Positions 18,088 to 29,651 are shown, counted from the first letter of the stretch. The stretch: DNA of 64,000 bases from Pseudomonas sp. KU26590 (GCF_026153515.1 NZ_CP110644.1:1703501-1767500), one strand, 5' to 3'. Notes: generated from the sequence alone by a model not told the origin. A program made the numbers and translations.

Positions 18088-18104
18088 TTGGGCGGGGCAG
18101 GATG

Positions 18105-18118
18105 TTCGGGAATCCGAA
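18105..18118. promoter_or_regulatory. AauR box, perfect copy
   Basis: TTCGG-GAAT-CCGAA is an exact match to the reported AauR inverted repeat. It lies 31 bp (about three helical turns) from the other box, so two regulator dimers can sit on the same DNA face. Confidence 0.75.
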
Positions 18119-18141
18119 TGAGGGTGGGGCTTGAGTCACCT

Positions 18142-18229
18142 GTAGGAGCGCGCTTGCCCGCGAAAGCGTCGTGTCAGTCAACATCTCCATCAACTGACCC
18201 AATGCCATCGCGGGCAAGCGCGCTCCTAC
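18142..18229. repeat. REPIN between the aat operon control region and glpD
   Basis: Well-preserved inverted pair of the GTAGGAGCGCGCTTGCCCGC class. It follows the glpD stop by 24 bp on the glpD strand and likely insulates the aatJ enhancer region from glpD read-through. Confidence 0.9.
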
Positions 18230-18252
18230 ACAGACTGGTCACTGCACCCCGA

Positions 18253-19815
18253 TCAGGCCGTGAGGGGCGCGGTGACGACCATCAGGTCGATGGGGTTCAT
18301 GCTGCCAGCCACTTTGTCCAGGTACGCCTGAACCTTCTGGTGCTCTTCAGCCGTGGTGAACAAGCCAAGCTTGGTCCGGCGCCACAGGATGTCTTCGGCC
18401 TTGGTCGCCCATTCCTCGCTGCACAGGTAATCCACTTCGCGGCTGTATAGACCGCCGCCCAAGTGCTCGCCCATTTCGCTCAGATTCTGAACGCCCTCGA
18501 CGATGCGCCAGCTGCGTGAGCCATAACTAATGGACCAACGCTTGGCGATTTCTGCCGGCAGCCAGGTGCAACGCTGTTGCAGTTCGGCGGCCAGTGCCTC
18601 AGGCGTGGTCATGCTTTCACCGCCTGGCAGGCTGGCTTTTGCGGTCCAGCTGGGCTTCATCTGCGGGAAGAACGGCGCGAGTTGCTGCATCGCCGACTCC
18701 GCCAGCTTGCGGTAGGTGGTCAGCTTGCCGCCGAACACCGAAAGGATCGGCGCCTCTTGGGCACTGCCAGACAGCGACAGGGTGTAGTCACGGGTGATCG
18801 CCGACGGGTTGTCCGACTCGTCATTGCACAGCGGCCGCACACCTGACCACGTGCTCAGAATGTCGGCGCGGCTGAGTTGCTTCTTGAAGTGATCGTTGAC
18901 GATCTTCAGCAGGTAATCGGTCTCGCCTTCGGTGATCGCCACTTTGCCGGGATCGTCAGAATATTCGCGGTCGGTCGTACCGATGATGGTGAAGCGTTCC
19001 AGGTACGGAATGGCGAACACGATGCGCTGATCTTCGTTCTGCAGAATGAACGCGTTTTCGCCTTCGTACAGTTTTGGCACGATCAGGTGGCTGCCCTGAA
19101 TCAGGCGAATGCCGTACTGCGATTCGAGCTTCAAGTCTTCACGAATGAACTTGGCGACCCATGGGCCCGCCGCATTCACCAGGGCTTTGGCGCGAATGGA
19201 AAACTGGCTGCCGTCAGTGCGCTCCATGTTCATGTGCCACAGCCCGCCACTGCGATGGGCGCCCAGGCAACGGGTCTGCGTATGAATGTGCGCGCCTTTT
19301 TCACGGGCGGCCATGGCGTTGAGGACGACCAGACGTGCATCGTCAACCCAGCAATCGGAGTATTCAAAGCCCTTGGTGATCGAACTGTTCAGCGGGCTGT
19401 CGGCGCCAAAGCGAATGGTCTTCGACGCTGCCAGCTTCTCGCGTTTGCCAAGGTGGTCGTACAGGAACAGCCCGGCGCGGATCATCCACGCGGGGCGCAG
19501 GTGCGGACGATGAGGCAATACGAAGCGCATCGGCTTGACGATGTGCGGCGCTTTTTCCAGCAGCACCTCACGTTCGGCCAGCGCTTCGCGAACCAGACGG
19601 AATTCGTAGTGTTCCAGGTAACGCAGGCCACCGTGGATCAGCTTGCTGCTGGCCGAAGAGGTGTGGCTGGCGAGGTCGTCCTTCTCGCAGAGAAAGACCG
19701 AAAGGCCCCGGCCCGATGCGTCTGCCGCAATGCCGACACCATTGATGCCACCACCGATCACGGCAACGTCGTAGACCTCGGACAGGGGTGGGGTCGGCAA
19801 ACTGGACTGGGCCAT
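18253..19815 (-). CDS. glpD: Aerobic glycerol-3-phosphate dehydrogenase
   Basis: FAD-dependent, membrane-associated enzyme oxidising sn-glycerol-3-phosphate to dihydroxyacetone phosphate and feeding electrons to ubiquinone. The 520-residue product has the dinucleotide-binding GGGINGVGIAADASGRG near residue 20, SSKLIHGGLRYLE, and the C-terminal cap domain ending in SMNPIDLMV. The start has a strong AGGAGG; the frame is open 56 codons further upstream without homology. It is separated from glpR by the glpD promoter region with GlpR-type sites. Confidence 0.95.
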   Translation of the reverse strand: MAQSSLPTPPLSEVYDVAVIGGGINGVGIAADASGRGLSVFLCEKDDLASHTSSASSKLIHGGLRYLEHYEFRLVREALAEREVLLEKAPHIVKPMRFVLPHRPHLRPAWMIRAGLFLYDHLGKREKLAASKTIRFGADSPLNSSITKGFEYSDCWVDDARLVVLNAMAAREKGAHIHTQTRCLGAHRSGGLWHMNMERTDGSQFSIRAKALVNAAGPWVAKFIREDLKLESQYGIRLIQGSHLIVPKLYEGENAFILQNEDQRIVFAIPYLERFTIIGTTDREYSDDPGKVAITEGETDYLLKIVNDHFKKQLSRADILSTWSGVRPLCNDESDNPSAITRDYTLSLSGSAQEAPILSVFGGKLTTYRKLAESAMQQLAPFFPQMKPSWTAKASLPGGESMTTPEALAAELQQRCTWLPAEIAKRWSISYGSRSWRIVEGVQNLSEMGEHLGGGLYSREVDYLCSEEWATKAEDILWRRTKLGLFTTAEEHQKVQAYLDKVAGSMNPIDLMVVTAPLTA

Positions 19816-19882
19816 CGGGGCCTCCTGAGTGTTCGATCGCGTTCGAATGCTGCGCCACAGGGAGGGCGAATTCGAACATTTA

Positions 19883-19898
19883 TGTTCATTTCCGAAAA
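19883..19898. promoter_or_regulatory. Candidate GlpR operator of glpD
   Basis: Read on the glpD strand, TTTTCGGAAATGAACA matches 12 of 16 positions of the Pseudomonas GlpR motif TTTTCGTATACGAAAA. A nearby TTCGATCGCGTTCGAA at 19832-19847 may be a second site. Both lie within 85 bp of the start codon. Confidence 0.45.
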
Positions 19899-20031
19899 TA
19901 GTAGCGCAATAAGTCGAACACAGCCACCCAGTATTCATTGAAAATACTGATGGGAGAGAGGGGAAAGGAACAAAAGCGAACATCGGAGGTGAGGCGAGCG
20001 CCGGAAGCGCGCTCGCTCATGGATCGAGGGG

Positions 20032-20787
20032 TTAAACCACTTCCAGGCGAATCTTGTTCTGCGTCAGCAGTTGCGCCAGCGCAGGCACAGGCGTCTGGTC
20101 CGTCACCAGACAGTCGATCAGCGTGATCGGGCCCAGACGCACCATGGCGTTACGCCCGAATTTGCTGGAGTCCGCCGCCAGAATCACCTGGCGCGCGTTG
20201 GCGATGATCGCCTGGGAAACGCGCACTTCTTGATAATCGAAATCCAACAGGCTGCCGTCCTCATCGATCCCGCTGATGCCCACCAGCGCGAAATCGACCT
20301 TGAACTGGGTGATGAAATCCACGCTCGCCTGCCCGACCACACCACCATCCCGGCGCACATTACCGCCTGCCAACAGCACTTCGAAATCATCCTTGCCGCT
20401 GAGAATCGACGCCACGTGCAGGTTGTTGGTGATGATCTTCAAGTGGTTGTGGTTGAGCAGCGCACGGGCGATAGATTCGGTGGTGGTGCCGATGTTGATG
20501 AACAGCGATGCATGATCGGGGATGTGCGCGGCGATGGCCTCGGCGATGCGTTGCTTCTCATCGCGCATCTGATCGGCACGCATGGCGTAGGCAGTGTTTT
20601 CGATGCTGGAATCGTAGGCCGCGCCTCCATGGTAGCGACGCAGGAGATTCATTTCCGCGAGCTGATTGATGTCGCGGCGGATGGTTTGCGGGGTCACGAC
20701 GAACAGCTGCGCCATTTCCTCGATGCTGACGTAGCCGCGCTCACGAACCAGCTCGAGGATCTGCTGTTGACGGGGTGGCAGATTCAT
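20032..20787 (-). CDS. glpR: DeoR-family glycerol-3-phosphate repressor GlpR
   Basis: A 251-residue DeoR-family repressor: N-terminal winged helix ([36 protein letters not shown]) followed by the sugar-phosphate isomerase-like effector domain ([33 protein letters not shown]). It represses glycerol genes and is relieved by glycerol-3-phosphate. It lies between glpK and glpD on the same strand, the standard Pseudomonas order. Confidence 0.93.
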   Translation of the reverse strand: MNLPPRQQQILELVRERGYVSIEEMAQLFVVTPQTIRRDINQLAEMNLLRRYHGGAAYDSSIENTAYAMRADQMRDEKQRIAEAIAAHIPDHASLFINIGTTTESIARALLNHNHLKIITNNLHVASILSGKDDFEVLLAGGNVRRDGGVVGQASVDFITQFKVDFALVGISGIDEDGSLLDFDYQEVRVSQAIIANARQVILAADSSKFGRNAMVRLGPITLIDCLVTDQTPVPALAQLLTQNKIRLEVV

Positions 20788-20882
20788 TTTTTATCCTTCG
20801 GGCACGGGCGCCCATGATGCCGCAGGCAGCCATTACCTGTCAGCCGGAAAAAATGCCTCTCACGCCCCGTTCAGGATCGCGC

Positions 20883-22559
<1,677 letters not shown>

Positions 22560-22686
22560 TTATCGATGAATGTTCCAAGACGCCGATATTAGTGGATAAG
22601 TCCTTCGCGAATGCAGGCATTTCGACAACCGATGGCCTAAAGTATCGTCTGCAAAAGAGAAAGTGTCTGGCTGTCTGGAGTGCTAC

Positions 22687-23157
22687 ATGACCCCTGCATT
22701 GGATTTATTGAAAAAGGTTCGCGCCGAACATCGCGTCCACAGCTACGAGCACGATCCCAAAGCCGCATCGTATGGCCTGGAAGCGGCAGAAAAACTCGAT
22801 CTGGCCCCCGCTCAGGTGTTCAAAACCCTGCTGGCGAGCACCGAAAAAGGCGAGCTGCTGGTGGCCGTTGTTCCCGTGGTGGGATCGCTGGACCTGAAAG
22901 CCCTGGCCCATGCCGCCGGCGCGAAGAAGGCCGAAATGGCTGACCCGGCCGCCGCCCAGCGTGCCACCGGCTATTTACTGGGCGGGATCAGCCCGCTGGG
23001 ACAAAAGAAAAGGCTGCGCACCTTCATTGATGAGTCCGCTCAACCATTCGCGACGATTTTTGTCAGCGCCGGTCGACGCGGGCTTGAAGTCGAGCTGCCC
23101 GCCGCCGTACTAGCACAACACACCAGTGCGACCTTTGCCCGGATTGGCCGGGAATAA
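22687..23157 (+). CDS. ybaK: Cys-tRNA(Pro)/Cys-tRNA(Cys) deacylase YbaK
   Basis: A 156-residue trans-editing enzyme that hydrolyses Cys-tRNA(Pro) produced by prolyl-tRNA synthetase errors. The YbaK/EbsC fold is evident in HSYEHDPKAASYGLEAAEKLDL, QVFKTLLAS with the catalytic Lys, GYLLGGISPLGQKKRLRTFID and the C-terminal GLEVELP. TGGAG precedes the ATG by eight bases. It is the usual neighbour of the glp cluster in Pseudomonas, which helps to date the glpF loss. Confidence 0.93.
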   Translation: MTPALDLLKKVRAEHRVHSYEHDPKAASYGLEAAEKLDLAPAQVFKTLLASTEKGELLVAVVPVVGSLDLKALAHAAGAKKAEMADPAAAQRATGYLLGGISPLGQKKRLRTFIDESAQPFATIFVSAGRRGLEVELPAAVLAQHTSATFARIGRE

Positions 23158-23265
23158 TTCTTCGGGTTTGTCAGAAATGCCAGACCCTTTCAAGCGGTGA
23201 AACTGGCCGCAGACCTGCAGCGCCCGAACCGGGTTGCCGCGTCTAATCACTCGGGGATGCCTTCC

Positions 23266-24054
23266 ATGCAGCTTGAATTCCATCAGGTCGATGCCTTCAC
23301 CGACCGCCCGTTCTCAGGCAACCCGGCCATGGTCTACCGCCTTGACGCCTGGCTTTCCGATCAATTGATGCAGCAAATTGCTTCAGAGCACAATTTGTCG
23401 GAGACCGCCTTTCTGGTCCGTGAAGCCCCGGGCTGGCACATACGCTGGTTTACCCCGACCCATGAAGTGCCGCTCTGCGGGCATGCGACCCTGGCCAGCG
23501 CCTTTGTGCTGTTCGAGAAGTACGCCGAGAAGGCCGAAGTCATTCACTTCGTCGGTAAATCCGGGCCTCTGAGTGTGAGCCGTGAAGGTAACCGGCTGGT
23601 GCTGGATTTTCCGTCGATGCCACCTGCTGAACAGGGCGTGACGGTGGAAATCGAGCGTGCCCTCGGCACGGAAGTCGTCGACGTGCTGAGTGCTGCGGAA
23701 TTGCTCGTGGTACTGGAGTCCGAGCAAGCTGTGCGCGATTGCAAGCCCGACTTTGTCGCCCTCGCGCGGTTGCCCTGGCCTGGGGTGATCGTGACGGCCA
23801 AGGCTGACGGCGAACGCTACGATTTTGTCTCGCGCTACTTTGCGCCGGGCATCGGCGTCAATGAAGACCCGGTCACGGGCTCGACGCATTGCAGCCTGAT
23901 TCCTTACTGGTCGGCGCGCCTGAACAAATTCAGCCTGACGGGTTATCAGGCGTCGGCGCGGGGAGGGGAGCTGTTTTGCCGGCTGGAGGGGGAGCGCGTG
24001 AAGATTGGCGGGCACGCGACGCTGGTGGCCAGCGGCACGTTGATATTGGGGTAG
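23266..24054 (+). CDS. PhzF family isomerase
   Basis: A 262-residue member of the PhzF/diaminopimelate-epimerase-like fold. The catalytic Glu lies in EHNLSETAFL (about residue 46) and the second-domain motif PVCGHAT-like PLCGHATLAS and EDPVTGSTHC loops are complete. Only PhzF itself, in phenazine clusters, has a defined role (isomerising dihydro-3-hydroxyanthranilate); no phenazine gene is near, so this is a general-metabolism homologue of unknown substrate. The ATG is internal to a longer frame; the upstream region lacks homology. Confidence 0.86.
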   Translation: MQLEFHQVDAFTDRPFSGNPAMVYRLDAWLSDQLMQQIASEHNLSETAFLVREAPGWHIRWFTPTHEVPLCGHATLASAFVLFEKYAEKAEVIHFVGKSGPLSVSREGNRLVLDFPSMPPAEQGVTVEIERALGTEVVDVLSAAELLVVLESEQAVRDCKPDFVALARLPWPGVIVTAKADGERYDFVSRYFAPGIGVNEDPVTGSTHCSLIPYWSARLNKFSLTGYQASARGGELFCRLEGERVKIGGHATLVASGTLILG

Positions 24055-24112
24055 TCGATATTTGGGATAGTTGATACGGGGCTGAAAGTGCCTGATCGAG
24101 AGTGATAGGCCT

Positions 24113-25192
24113 TCAGACCGCCACAGCCCTGTGCACCGGCACGCTGCCCGAGGCTGGAAACAGCACCAGATGCTCGGCTGACACTTCGAAGCCGACCTGA
24201 TCCCCGGCGCGCAGGTCCACGTGGCTGGGGAACAACGCTTCCAGCTGCGTGCCGGTCGGCAACTGCAGGCGATACAAGGTGGCCGCGCCCTGAAACGTCA
24301 GGCTCGCAACGCGGGCCTTGATCGGGCCGTCGGGCGCATAAATGATGTCATCAGGGCGCAGCAGCACATCCATTGGCGTACCCGGCGCGCCGGCGTAGGC
24401 ACGATTGCCCCGCAGCACACCCAACTCGGTCTGCACCGATTCGGCATCGATCATCTGCCCGCGAATGAAGTAACCCTGCCCGACGAAACTGGCGACATAA
24501 GGCGTCGCCGGCTCGTGATAGAGGTTGTAGGGCGTATCCCACTGTTCCAGCCGACCGTCCTTGAACACGCCGACGTGATCGCTCACGGCAAAGGCTTCTT
24601 CCTGATCGTGGGTCACCAGAATGGCACTGGTGCCACGGGCTTTGAGAATGTCGCGCACCTCGTGGCTCAGGCGCCGACGAAGCTCGCCATCCAGGTTTGA
24701 AAACGGCTCATCGAGCAGCAGCAACTGCGGCTCCGGCGCGAGCGCACGGGCCAGCGCCACACGTTGCTGCTGTCCACCGGACAGCTCATGGGGATGACGG
24801 GTGCCCAGCGCGCCGAGATTGACCAGCTCCAGCATCTCTTGAACCACCTGCTTCTGGCGCGGGTGATTGCGGATGCCGAAAGCGATGTTGTCGGCGACCG
24901 TGAGGTGGGGAAACAGGGCGTAGTCCTGAAAGACCATGCCGATCCGGCGCTTCTCCGGGGCCAGGGTAAAGCCGGCCCGGGAAATGACCTCGCCCGCTAG
25001 CCTGATCTCGCCTTCATGCACCGGCTCGAAACCGGCGATGGCGCGCAGGGTAGTGGTCTTGCCGCAGCCGGACGAACCCAGCAGGCAACCGATGTCCCCG
25101 GCATTCAGGTGCAGATTGAGGTTCTGCACCACGCGTTGGTCCTGATAACCACAGGCGAGGTTATGCAGCGTTAGCAGCAGGGGCTGACTCAT
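24113..25192 (-). CDS. ABC transporter ATPase, Fe3+/spermidine type
   Basis: A 359-residue ATPase of the CUT1-like/ferric-iron FbpC group. Walker [13 protein letters not shown]-loop [12 protein letters not shown], signature LSGGQQQR, Walker [12 protein letters not shown] and [13 protein letters not shown] are intact, followed by a C-terminal TOBE regulatory domain ([15 protein letters not shown]). No permease or binding-protein gene is adjacent, so the partners are elsewhere, probably an iron(III) or polyamine uptake system. Its start overlaps the argF stop by four bases (ATGA), and the same argF-ATPase neighbourhood is seen in other pseudomonads. Confidence 0.85.
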   Translation of the reverse strand: MSQPLLLTLHNLACGYQDQRVVQNLNLHLNAGDIGCLLGSSGCGKTTTLRAIAGFEPVHEGEIRLAGEVISRAGFTLAPEKRRIGMVFQDYALFPHLTVADNIAFGIRNHPRQKQVVQEMLELVNLGALGTRHPHELSGGQQQRVALARALAPEPQLLLLDEPFSNLDGELRRRLSHEVRDILKARGTSAILVTHDQEEAFAVSDHVGVFKDGRLEQWDTPYNLYHEPATPYVASFVGQGYFIRGQMIDAESVQTELGVLRGNRAYAGAPGTPMDVLLRPDDIIYAPDGPIKARVASLTFQGAATLYRLQLPTGTQLEALFPSHVDLRAGDQVGFEVSAEHLVLFPASGSVPVHRAVAV

Positions 25193-26109
25193 GGGGCTGT
25201 GAAGGCCGGGGCCACGAGGAATTCGAGCAGGGCTTTCTGCGCATGCAGCCGGTTTTCCGCCTGATCCCACGCCACCGAGCGCGGGTCATCCAGCAGGTCT
25301 TCGCTGATCTCTTCACCCCGGTGTGCCGGCAGGCAGTGCATGAAAATCACGTCGTCAGCCGCGCGGTCGAGCATGTCGCGGGTGACCTGGAAAGGCTTGA
25401 ACCGGGCCAGACGCTTGGCGGCTTCTTCTTCCTGGCCCATGGACGTCCACACATCGGTACTGACCAGGTGCGCGCCTTTCACCGCTTCATGGGGGTCGCG
25501 GGTCAAGGTCACGCGATCGCCCGCCAGGGCCAGGAAATGCGCGCTGGGTTCGTAGCCTTCCGGACAGGCGACCCGCAGCTTAAAGTCGAACTGAATCGCG
25601 GCTTCTATATAGCTGTTGCACATGTTGTTGCCATCGCCGATCCACGCCACGGTCTTGCCCTGAATGGAGCCACGGTGTTCGAGGAATGTCTGCATGTCGG
25701 CCAGCAACTGGCAGGGATGGAGATCATCGGACAGGCCGTTGATCACCGGTACGCGGGAATGGGCGGCGAATTCGGTGAGGTTGCTGTGGGCGAAGGTCCG
25801 GATCATCACGGCATCGACCATCCGCGACATGACCCGCGCGCCATCGGCAATCGGCTCGCCACGGCCCAGCTGGGTGTCGCGAGGGGAGAGGAAGATGGCC
25901 TGGCCGCCGAGCTGGATCATTCCGGCTTCGAACGAAACACGGGTCCGCGTCGAGGATTTTTCGAAGATCATCGCCAGGATGCGGCCCTTCAGTGGCTCGA
26001 AGAGCACGCCTCGATTTCGCAGGTCCTTCAGCTCAACGCCGCGACGAATCACCCCGACCAGCTCAGCGGGGGTGTAGTCCATCATCGAGAGAAAGTGCCT
26101 TGCGCTCAT
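25189..26109 (-). CDS. argF: Anabolic ornithine carbamoyltransferase
   Basis: Converts ornithine and carbamoyl phosphate to citrulline in arginine synthesis. The 306 residues carry the carbamoyl-phosphate loop STRTR, HPCQ, the ornithine-binding DVWTSMGQE region and HCLPAHRG near the C-terminus. An ATG one codon upstream is an equal candidate. A perfect ArgR half site lies about 130 bp upstream, consistent with arginine repression of argF in Pseudomonas. The catabolic paralogue ArcB is not here. Confidence 0.95.
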   Translation of the reverse strand: MSARHFLSMMDYTPAELVGVIRRGVELKDLRNRGVLFEPLKGRILAMIFEKSSTRTRVSFEAGMIQLGGQAIFLSPRDTQLGRGEPIADGARVMSRMVDAVMIRTFAHSNLTEFAAHSRVPVINGLSDDLHPCQLLADMQTFLEHRGSIQGKTVAWIGDGNNMCNSYIEAAIQFDFKLRVACPEGYEPSAHFLALAGDRVTLTRDPHEAVKGAHLVSTDVWTSMGQEEEAAKRLARFKPFQVTRDMLDRAADDVIFMHCLPAHRGEEISEDLLDDPRSVAWDQAENRLHAQKALLEFLVAPAFTAP

Positions 26110-26235
26110 CATTAACTACCTTGTCTGCAACAGACCGCAGATCCTCAAAGCCGGGTTTTTTCGGAAAAACGGGCGAGACCTGCGGCGAAAGCCGCACGGG
26201 GCGACGAATAGGGAAGGCGCGAGGGTATAAGAAAA

Positions 26236-26251
26236 TGTCGCCTGATGCCAA
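26236..26251 (+). promoter_or_regulatory. ArgR half site upstream of argF
   Basis: TGTCGC-N8-AA is an exact match to the Pseudomonas ArgR half-site consensus. A tandem second copy is not convincing here, unlike at argG. Confidence 0.5.
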
Positions 26252-26559
26252 GGCCCGCCGTGACGGAAAATCGTCGTCAGACGTTCGGTAGCCTGAAAGC
26301 GGCGTTCGCAGGACGCTTTTCATGTAACGAAGTGCTACAGTCCTGTTACTGCGCAGGCTATTCGCCATCGCATTAGTCCTGATCAGACAGTTCGCTTGTA
26401 ACGCTCTTTGGCGTCGCCGCGATTACTGCCTGATTCGCAACAGTCGCAAACCACTGTGCAGCCTTATGCGACATGCTTCACGCCGCGGAAACCCGGACGT
26501 TTCCTAAACCATCGGCGTGGGTTATAAAGGCCGCTTATGTCCTCCAAAAGAGGTGGGGA

Positions 26560-26862
26560 ATGGATTCAAAAGAGCAACAACTGACGGAACTGCTCGGGCT
26601 GACGGCTCGAACCCTTACGCACCTCACGGCGTCCATGACGTCGATGTCGTTCGAACTGATGCGCAGCGAAGACGAGGTCACACGTTCTGCGGGACGCCGG
26701 ATGATCGATCGCATGGCAACCATCAGCGCCGGACTCGACGAACACTGGCGGCTGATCGGCGAACTCACCGGGATTCAGGTGTCTCAGGAGCAGATTGAAA
26801 CGGTTCATGAGGTGCAGATGCAGCGCAAGGTGGTCACACCCATCGGTGGCGTCGGCTCCTGA
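26560..26862 (+). CDS. Conserved hypothetical protein
   Basis: A 100-residue protein of predicted helical content (LTELLGLTARTLTHLTASMTSMSFELMRSEDE), no signal or membrane segment, no recognised domain. GAGGTGGGGA immediately upstream supports the ATG chosen; the frame is open for 29 codons before it. It stands between divergent argF and the oxidoreductase gene. Methionine-rich central stretch (about seven Met in 100). Function unknown. Confidence 0.7.
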   Translation: MDSKEQQLTELLGLTARTLTHLTASMTSMSFELMRSEDEVTRSAGRRMIDRMATISAGLDEHWRLIGELTGIQVSQEQIETVHEVQMQRKVVTPIGGVGS

Positions 26863-27009
26863 GTGACGTTTCCATCATCGGGTGAGCTATCGGCTCGCCT
26901 GATGCTGCCCGATTCACGGCACTGACATTTCTGGCGCATCGCCCGGACAGGTCCCATAGTTTTGTATCCGCGATCGGCCTGATCGCCCTATAAAAACTCG
27001 AGACTGGCG

Positions 27010-29118
27010 ATGACCAAGACTCTCCACCACCGTGCCTGCCACCTGTGCGAGGCGATTTGCGGCCTCACCCTCGAAACCACCCTGCAGGACGATACCACCA
27101 CCCTGATCACCTCGATCAAGGGCGATGCGCAGGACACGTTCAGTCGCGGGCATATCTGCCCCAAAGCCGTCGCGCTGCAAGACATTCAGAATGACCCCGA
27201 TCGCCTTCGCCAGCCCATGCAGCGCATTGGCGACGACTGGCGGCCGATCGAGTGGCAGGCCGCGTTTGATCTGATCGCCGATCGCCTGGCCGACATTCAG
27301 GCGCGTCATGGGCAGAACGCGGTGGCGGTGTATCAGGGCAACCCCAGCGTGCATAACTATGGGCTGATGACCCACAGCAATTATTTTCTCGGGCTGCTGA
27401 AAACCCGTAACCGCTACTCTGCAACCTCCGTGGACCAGCTGCCACACCACCTGACCAGTCACTTGATGTACGGCCACGGTCTGCTGCTGCCCATCGCCGA
27501 CATTGACCACACCGATTTCATGCTCATCCTCGGTGGCAACCCGCTGGCGTCCAACGGCAGCATCATGACCGTGCCCGACGTCGAGAAGCGCCTGAAGGCG
27601 ATCCAGGCCCGTGGTGGCAAAGTCGTTGTGGTCGATCCGCGCCGCAGCGAAACCGCCGCGATCGCCGACCAGCACCTGTTCATCCGTCCGGGCGGCGACG
27701 CGGCGTTTCTGTTCGGTTTGCTGCACACCCTGTTTGCCGAAGGCCTGACCCGTGAAAGCCACCTTGCGGTTGATGGCTTGGAGGAAGTCCGCGCGGCAGT
27801 CAGCGGGATGAGCGCCGACGCCATGAGCCCTCGATGCGGCGTGCCTGCCGAGCAGATCAGGCAGCTCGCGCGGGACTTCGCCGCTGCCGAAAGCGGTGTG
27901 TGTTACGGGCGTATGGGTATCTCCACCCAGGCGTTTGGCACGCTGTGCCACTGGCTGGTGCAACTGATCAATCTGGTCACCGGCAATCTTGACCGTGCAG
28001 GCGGTGCGCTGTGCACCGAGCCCGCGCTGGATCTGGTGGCGTCGACCTCCGGCGGCAGCTTCAACCGCTGGCAAAGTCGCGTCTCGCAGCTGCCGGAATA
28101 CGGCGGCGAGCTGCCGGTGTCTGCGCTGGCCGAGGAAATGCTGACCCCGGGAGAAGGGCAGATCAAGGCGCTGATTACGGTCGCGGGTAACCCGGTGTTG
28201 TCGACGCCCAACGGCCGTCAGCTCGACACCGCCCTCGAAGGGCTTGAGTTCATGGTCAGCGTCGATCTGTACATCAACGAAACCACGCGGCACGCGGACT
28301 TCATCCTGCCGTCGACGTCCGCGCTGGAAAACGATCACTACGACACCACCTTCAACATGTTCGCCGTGCGCAACGTCACCCGGTTCAACCGCGCTATTCT
28401 CGCCAAGCCCGAGGGCGCGCTGCACGACTGGGAAATCTTTGTCGGCCTCGCCCAGGCGTTCGCACTGAAAACCGGCCGCGAGCTGAAACCGACGATGCCG
28501 CCGGCGCAGATGGTCGATCGCGGTTTGCGCGCCGGGCTTTATGGCGATGCGTCCCCGTTGAAGTTGTCGCTGGAGACACTCGCCCAGCACCCCCACGGTC
28601 TGGACCTCGGTGCGCTCAAACCCAACCTCGCCGCGCGCCTCAAAACCGTCAACCAGCGGGTGCAGGCAGCGCCGCCGGTGATCCTTGCCGACCTGGCCCG
28701 TTTCGCCGGGCAGCCTGCGCCCCAGGCCGATGGCTTGATGCTCATCGGTCGGCGCCATGTGCGCAGCAATAATTCATGGATGCACAACTACCACCGCCTG
28801 GTGAAAGGCAAGCCGCGGCATCAGCTGCTGATGCACCCCGACGACTTGATCAGCCGCGGCTTGATGGACGGTCAGCGGGTCAAGGTCAGCTCAAGAGTGG
28901 GCGTGATCGAGGTTGAAGTGATGGGCAGCGCCGAGATGATGCGCGGCGTCGTCAGCCTGCCCCATGGCTGGGGCCACGGTCGTCCGGGCGTAAAAATGGA
29001 CATCGCGGCGGCCCAGCCAGGTGAAAGCGCGAATGACCTGACTGATGAGCGGGCACTGGATGGAATTTCCGGCAACGCTGTGCTGAACGGGGTGCCGGTC
29101 ACCGTTGCAGCGGCATGA
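27010..29118 (+). CDS. Molybdopterin-dependent oxidoreductase with 4Fe-4S cluster
   Basis: A 702-residue DMSO-reductase-family protein. The N-terminus carries a cluster-binding set C-x2-C-x3-C (CHLCEAIC) and a fourth Cys in GHICPKA, followed by the molybdopterin domain (ILGGNPLASNG, GRMGISTQAFG) and the C-terminal Moco-dinucleotide domain (IGRRHVRSNNSWMHN, VSLPHGWGHG). No twin-arginine signal, so cytoplasmic. The substrate is unknown, resembling FdhF/BisC-like singletons. No electron-transfer subunit or maturation factor lies adjacent. Both strands of the gene are open over 1.8 kb, but the opposite-strand frame is a codon-bias shadow. Confidence 0.88.
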   Translation: MTKTLHHRACHLCEAICGLTLETTLQDDTTTLITSIKGDAQDTFSRGHICPKAVALQDIQNDPDRLRQPMQRIGDDWRPIEWQAAFDLIADRLADIQARHGQNAVAVYQGNPSVHNYGLMTHSNYFLGLLKTRNRYSATSVDQLPHHLTSHLMYGHGLLLPIADIDHTDFMLILGGNPLASNGSIMTVPDVEKRLKAIQARGGKVVVVDPRRSETAAIADQHLFIRPGGDAAFLFGLLHTLFAEGLTRESHLAVDGLEEVRAAVSGMSADAMSPRCGVPAEQIRQLARDFAAAESGVCYGRMGISTQAFGTLCHWLVQLINLVTGNLDRAGGALCTEPALDLVASTSGGSFNRWQSRVSQLPEYGGELPVSALAEEMLTPGEGQIKALITVAGNPVLSTPNGRQLDTALEGLEFMVSVDLYINETTRHADFILPSTSALENDHYDTTFNMFAVRNVTRFNRAILAKPEGALHDWEIFVGLAQAFALKTGRELKPTMPPAQMVDRGLRAGLYGDASPLKLSLETLAQHPHGLDLGALKPNLAARLKTVNQRVQAAPPVILADLARFAGQPAPQADGLMLIGRRHVRSNNSWMHNYHRLVKGKPRHQLLMHPDDLISRGLMDGQRVKVSSRVGVIEVEVMGSAEMMRGVVSLPHGWGHGRPGVKMDIAAAQPGESANDLTDERALDGISGNAVLNGVPVTVAAA

Positions 29119-29234
29119 TCTCCATCATCCTCGTAGGCGCGATCAAGGCCAAGACCGAGCGTTATGCTCGGGAATCGTTTAGAATGCGCCACCGTGTCGA
29201 CACATACAGTCGTAAAGTTTAGCCGAGGTGCTCC

Positions 29235-29564
29235 ATGGATATTATCGAAACGATCAAAGACCAGATTGCCAGCAACACCGTTCTGCTTTACATGAAAGGC
29301 GCTCCGAATGCCCCGCAGTGTGGCTTTTCGGCCAAGGCTTCTCAGGCACTGATGGCGTGTGGCGAAAAGTTCGCGTACGTCGATATCCTGCAGAACCCGG
29401 AAATCCGCGCCAACCTGCCGAAATACGCCAACTGGCCAACCTTCCCGCAACTGTGGGTCGGTGGTGAGCTGGTCGGCGGTAGCGACATCATCACTGAAAT
29501 GCAGGCTGACGGTTCGCTGCAGGAACTGGTGAAAGCCGCTGTTGCGAAAAACGCCACTGCCTGA
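29235..29564 (+). CDS. grxD: Monothiol glutaredoxin GrxD
   Basis: A 109-residue monothiol glutaredoxin with the CGFS active site (PQCGFSAKA), WPTFPQLWVGGELVGGSDI and the GSH-binding Pro. Such proteins ferry [2Fe-2S] clusters between assembly and target proteins. It is followed by an efficient bidirectional terminator and then, convergently, by bacterioferritin genes, forming an iron-handling neighbourhood. Confidence 0.95.
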   Translation: MDIIETIKDQIASNTVLLYMKGAPNAPQCGFSAKASQALMACGEKFAYVDILQNPEIRANLPKYANWPTFPQLWVGGELVGGSDIITEMQADGSLQELVKAAVAKNATA

Positions 29565-29576
29565 TTTCGGAAGTCG

Positions 29577-29616
29577 TAAAAAAGCCCCGCTCTCGGCCGA
29601 GAAGCGGGGCTTTTTA
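29577..29616. terminator. Bidirectional intrinsic terminator between grxD and bfr
   Basis: AAAGCCCCGC and GCGGGGCTTT make a strong stem, with A-rich and T-rich tails on both sides, so it can end transcripts of both grxD and bfr, which converge here. Confidence 0.9.
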
Positions 29617-29651
29617 TTTGGCGCCGTTATTAGGCGATGGCGGGACCGGAA

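Noticed and set aside
24113..26109. argF and the ABC ATPase as one arginine-transport operon
   Set aside because: The ATPase is of the ferric/polyamine kind with a TOBE domain and no permease or binding protein; the overlap alone does not make it an arginine transporter.
26914..28758. 614-codon open frame on the strand opposite the molybdopterin oxidoreductase
   Set aside because: Its product has no family features, is Gln/His/Arg-rich like a reverse-frame translation, and lies fully inside a gene with clear motifs. Codon bias in GC-rich DNA leaves such shadows.
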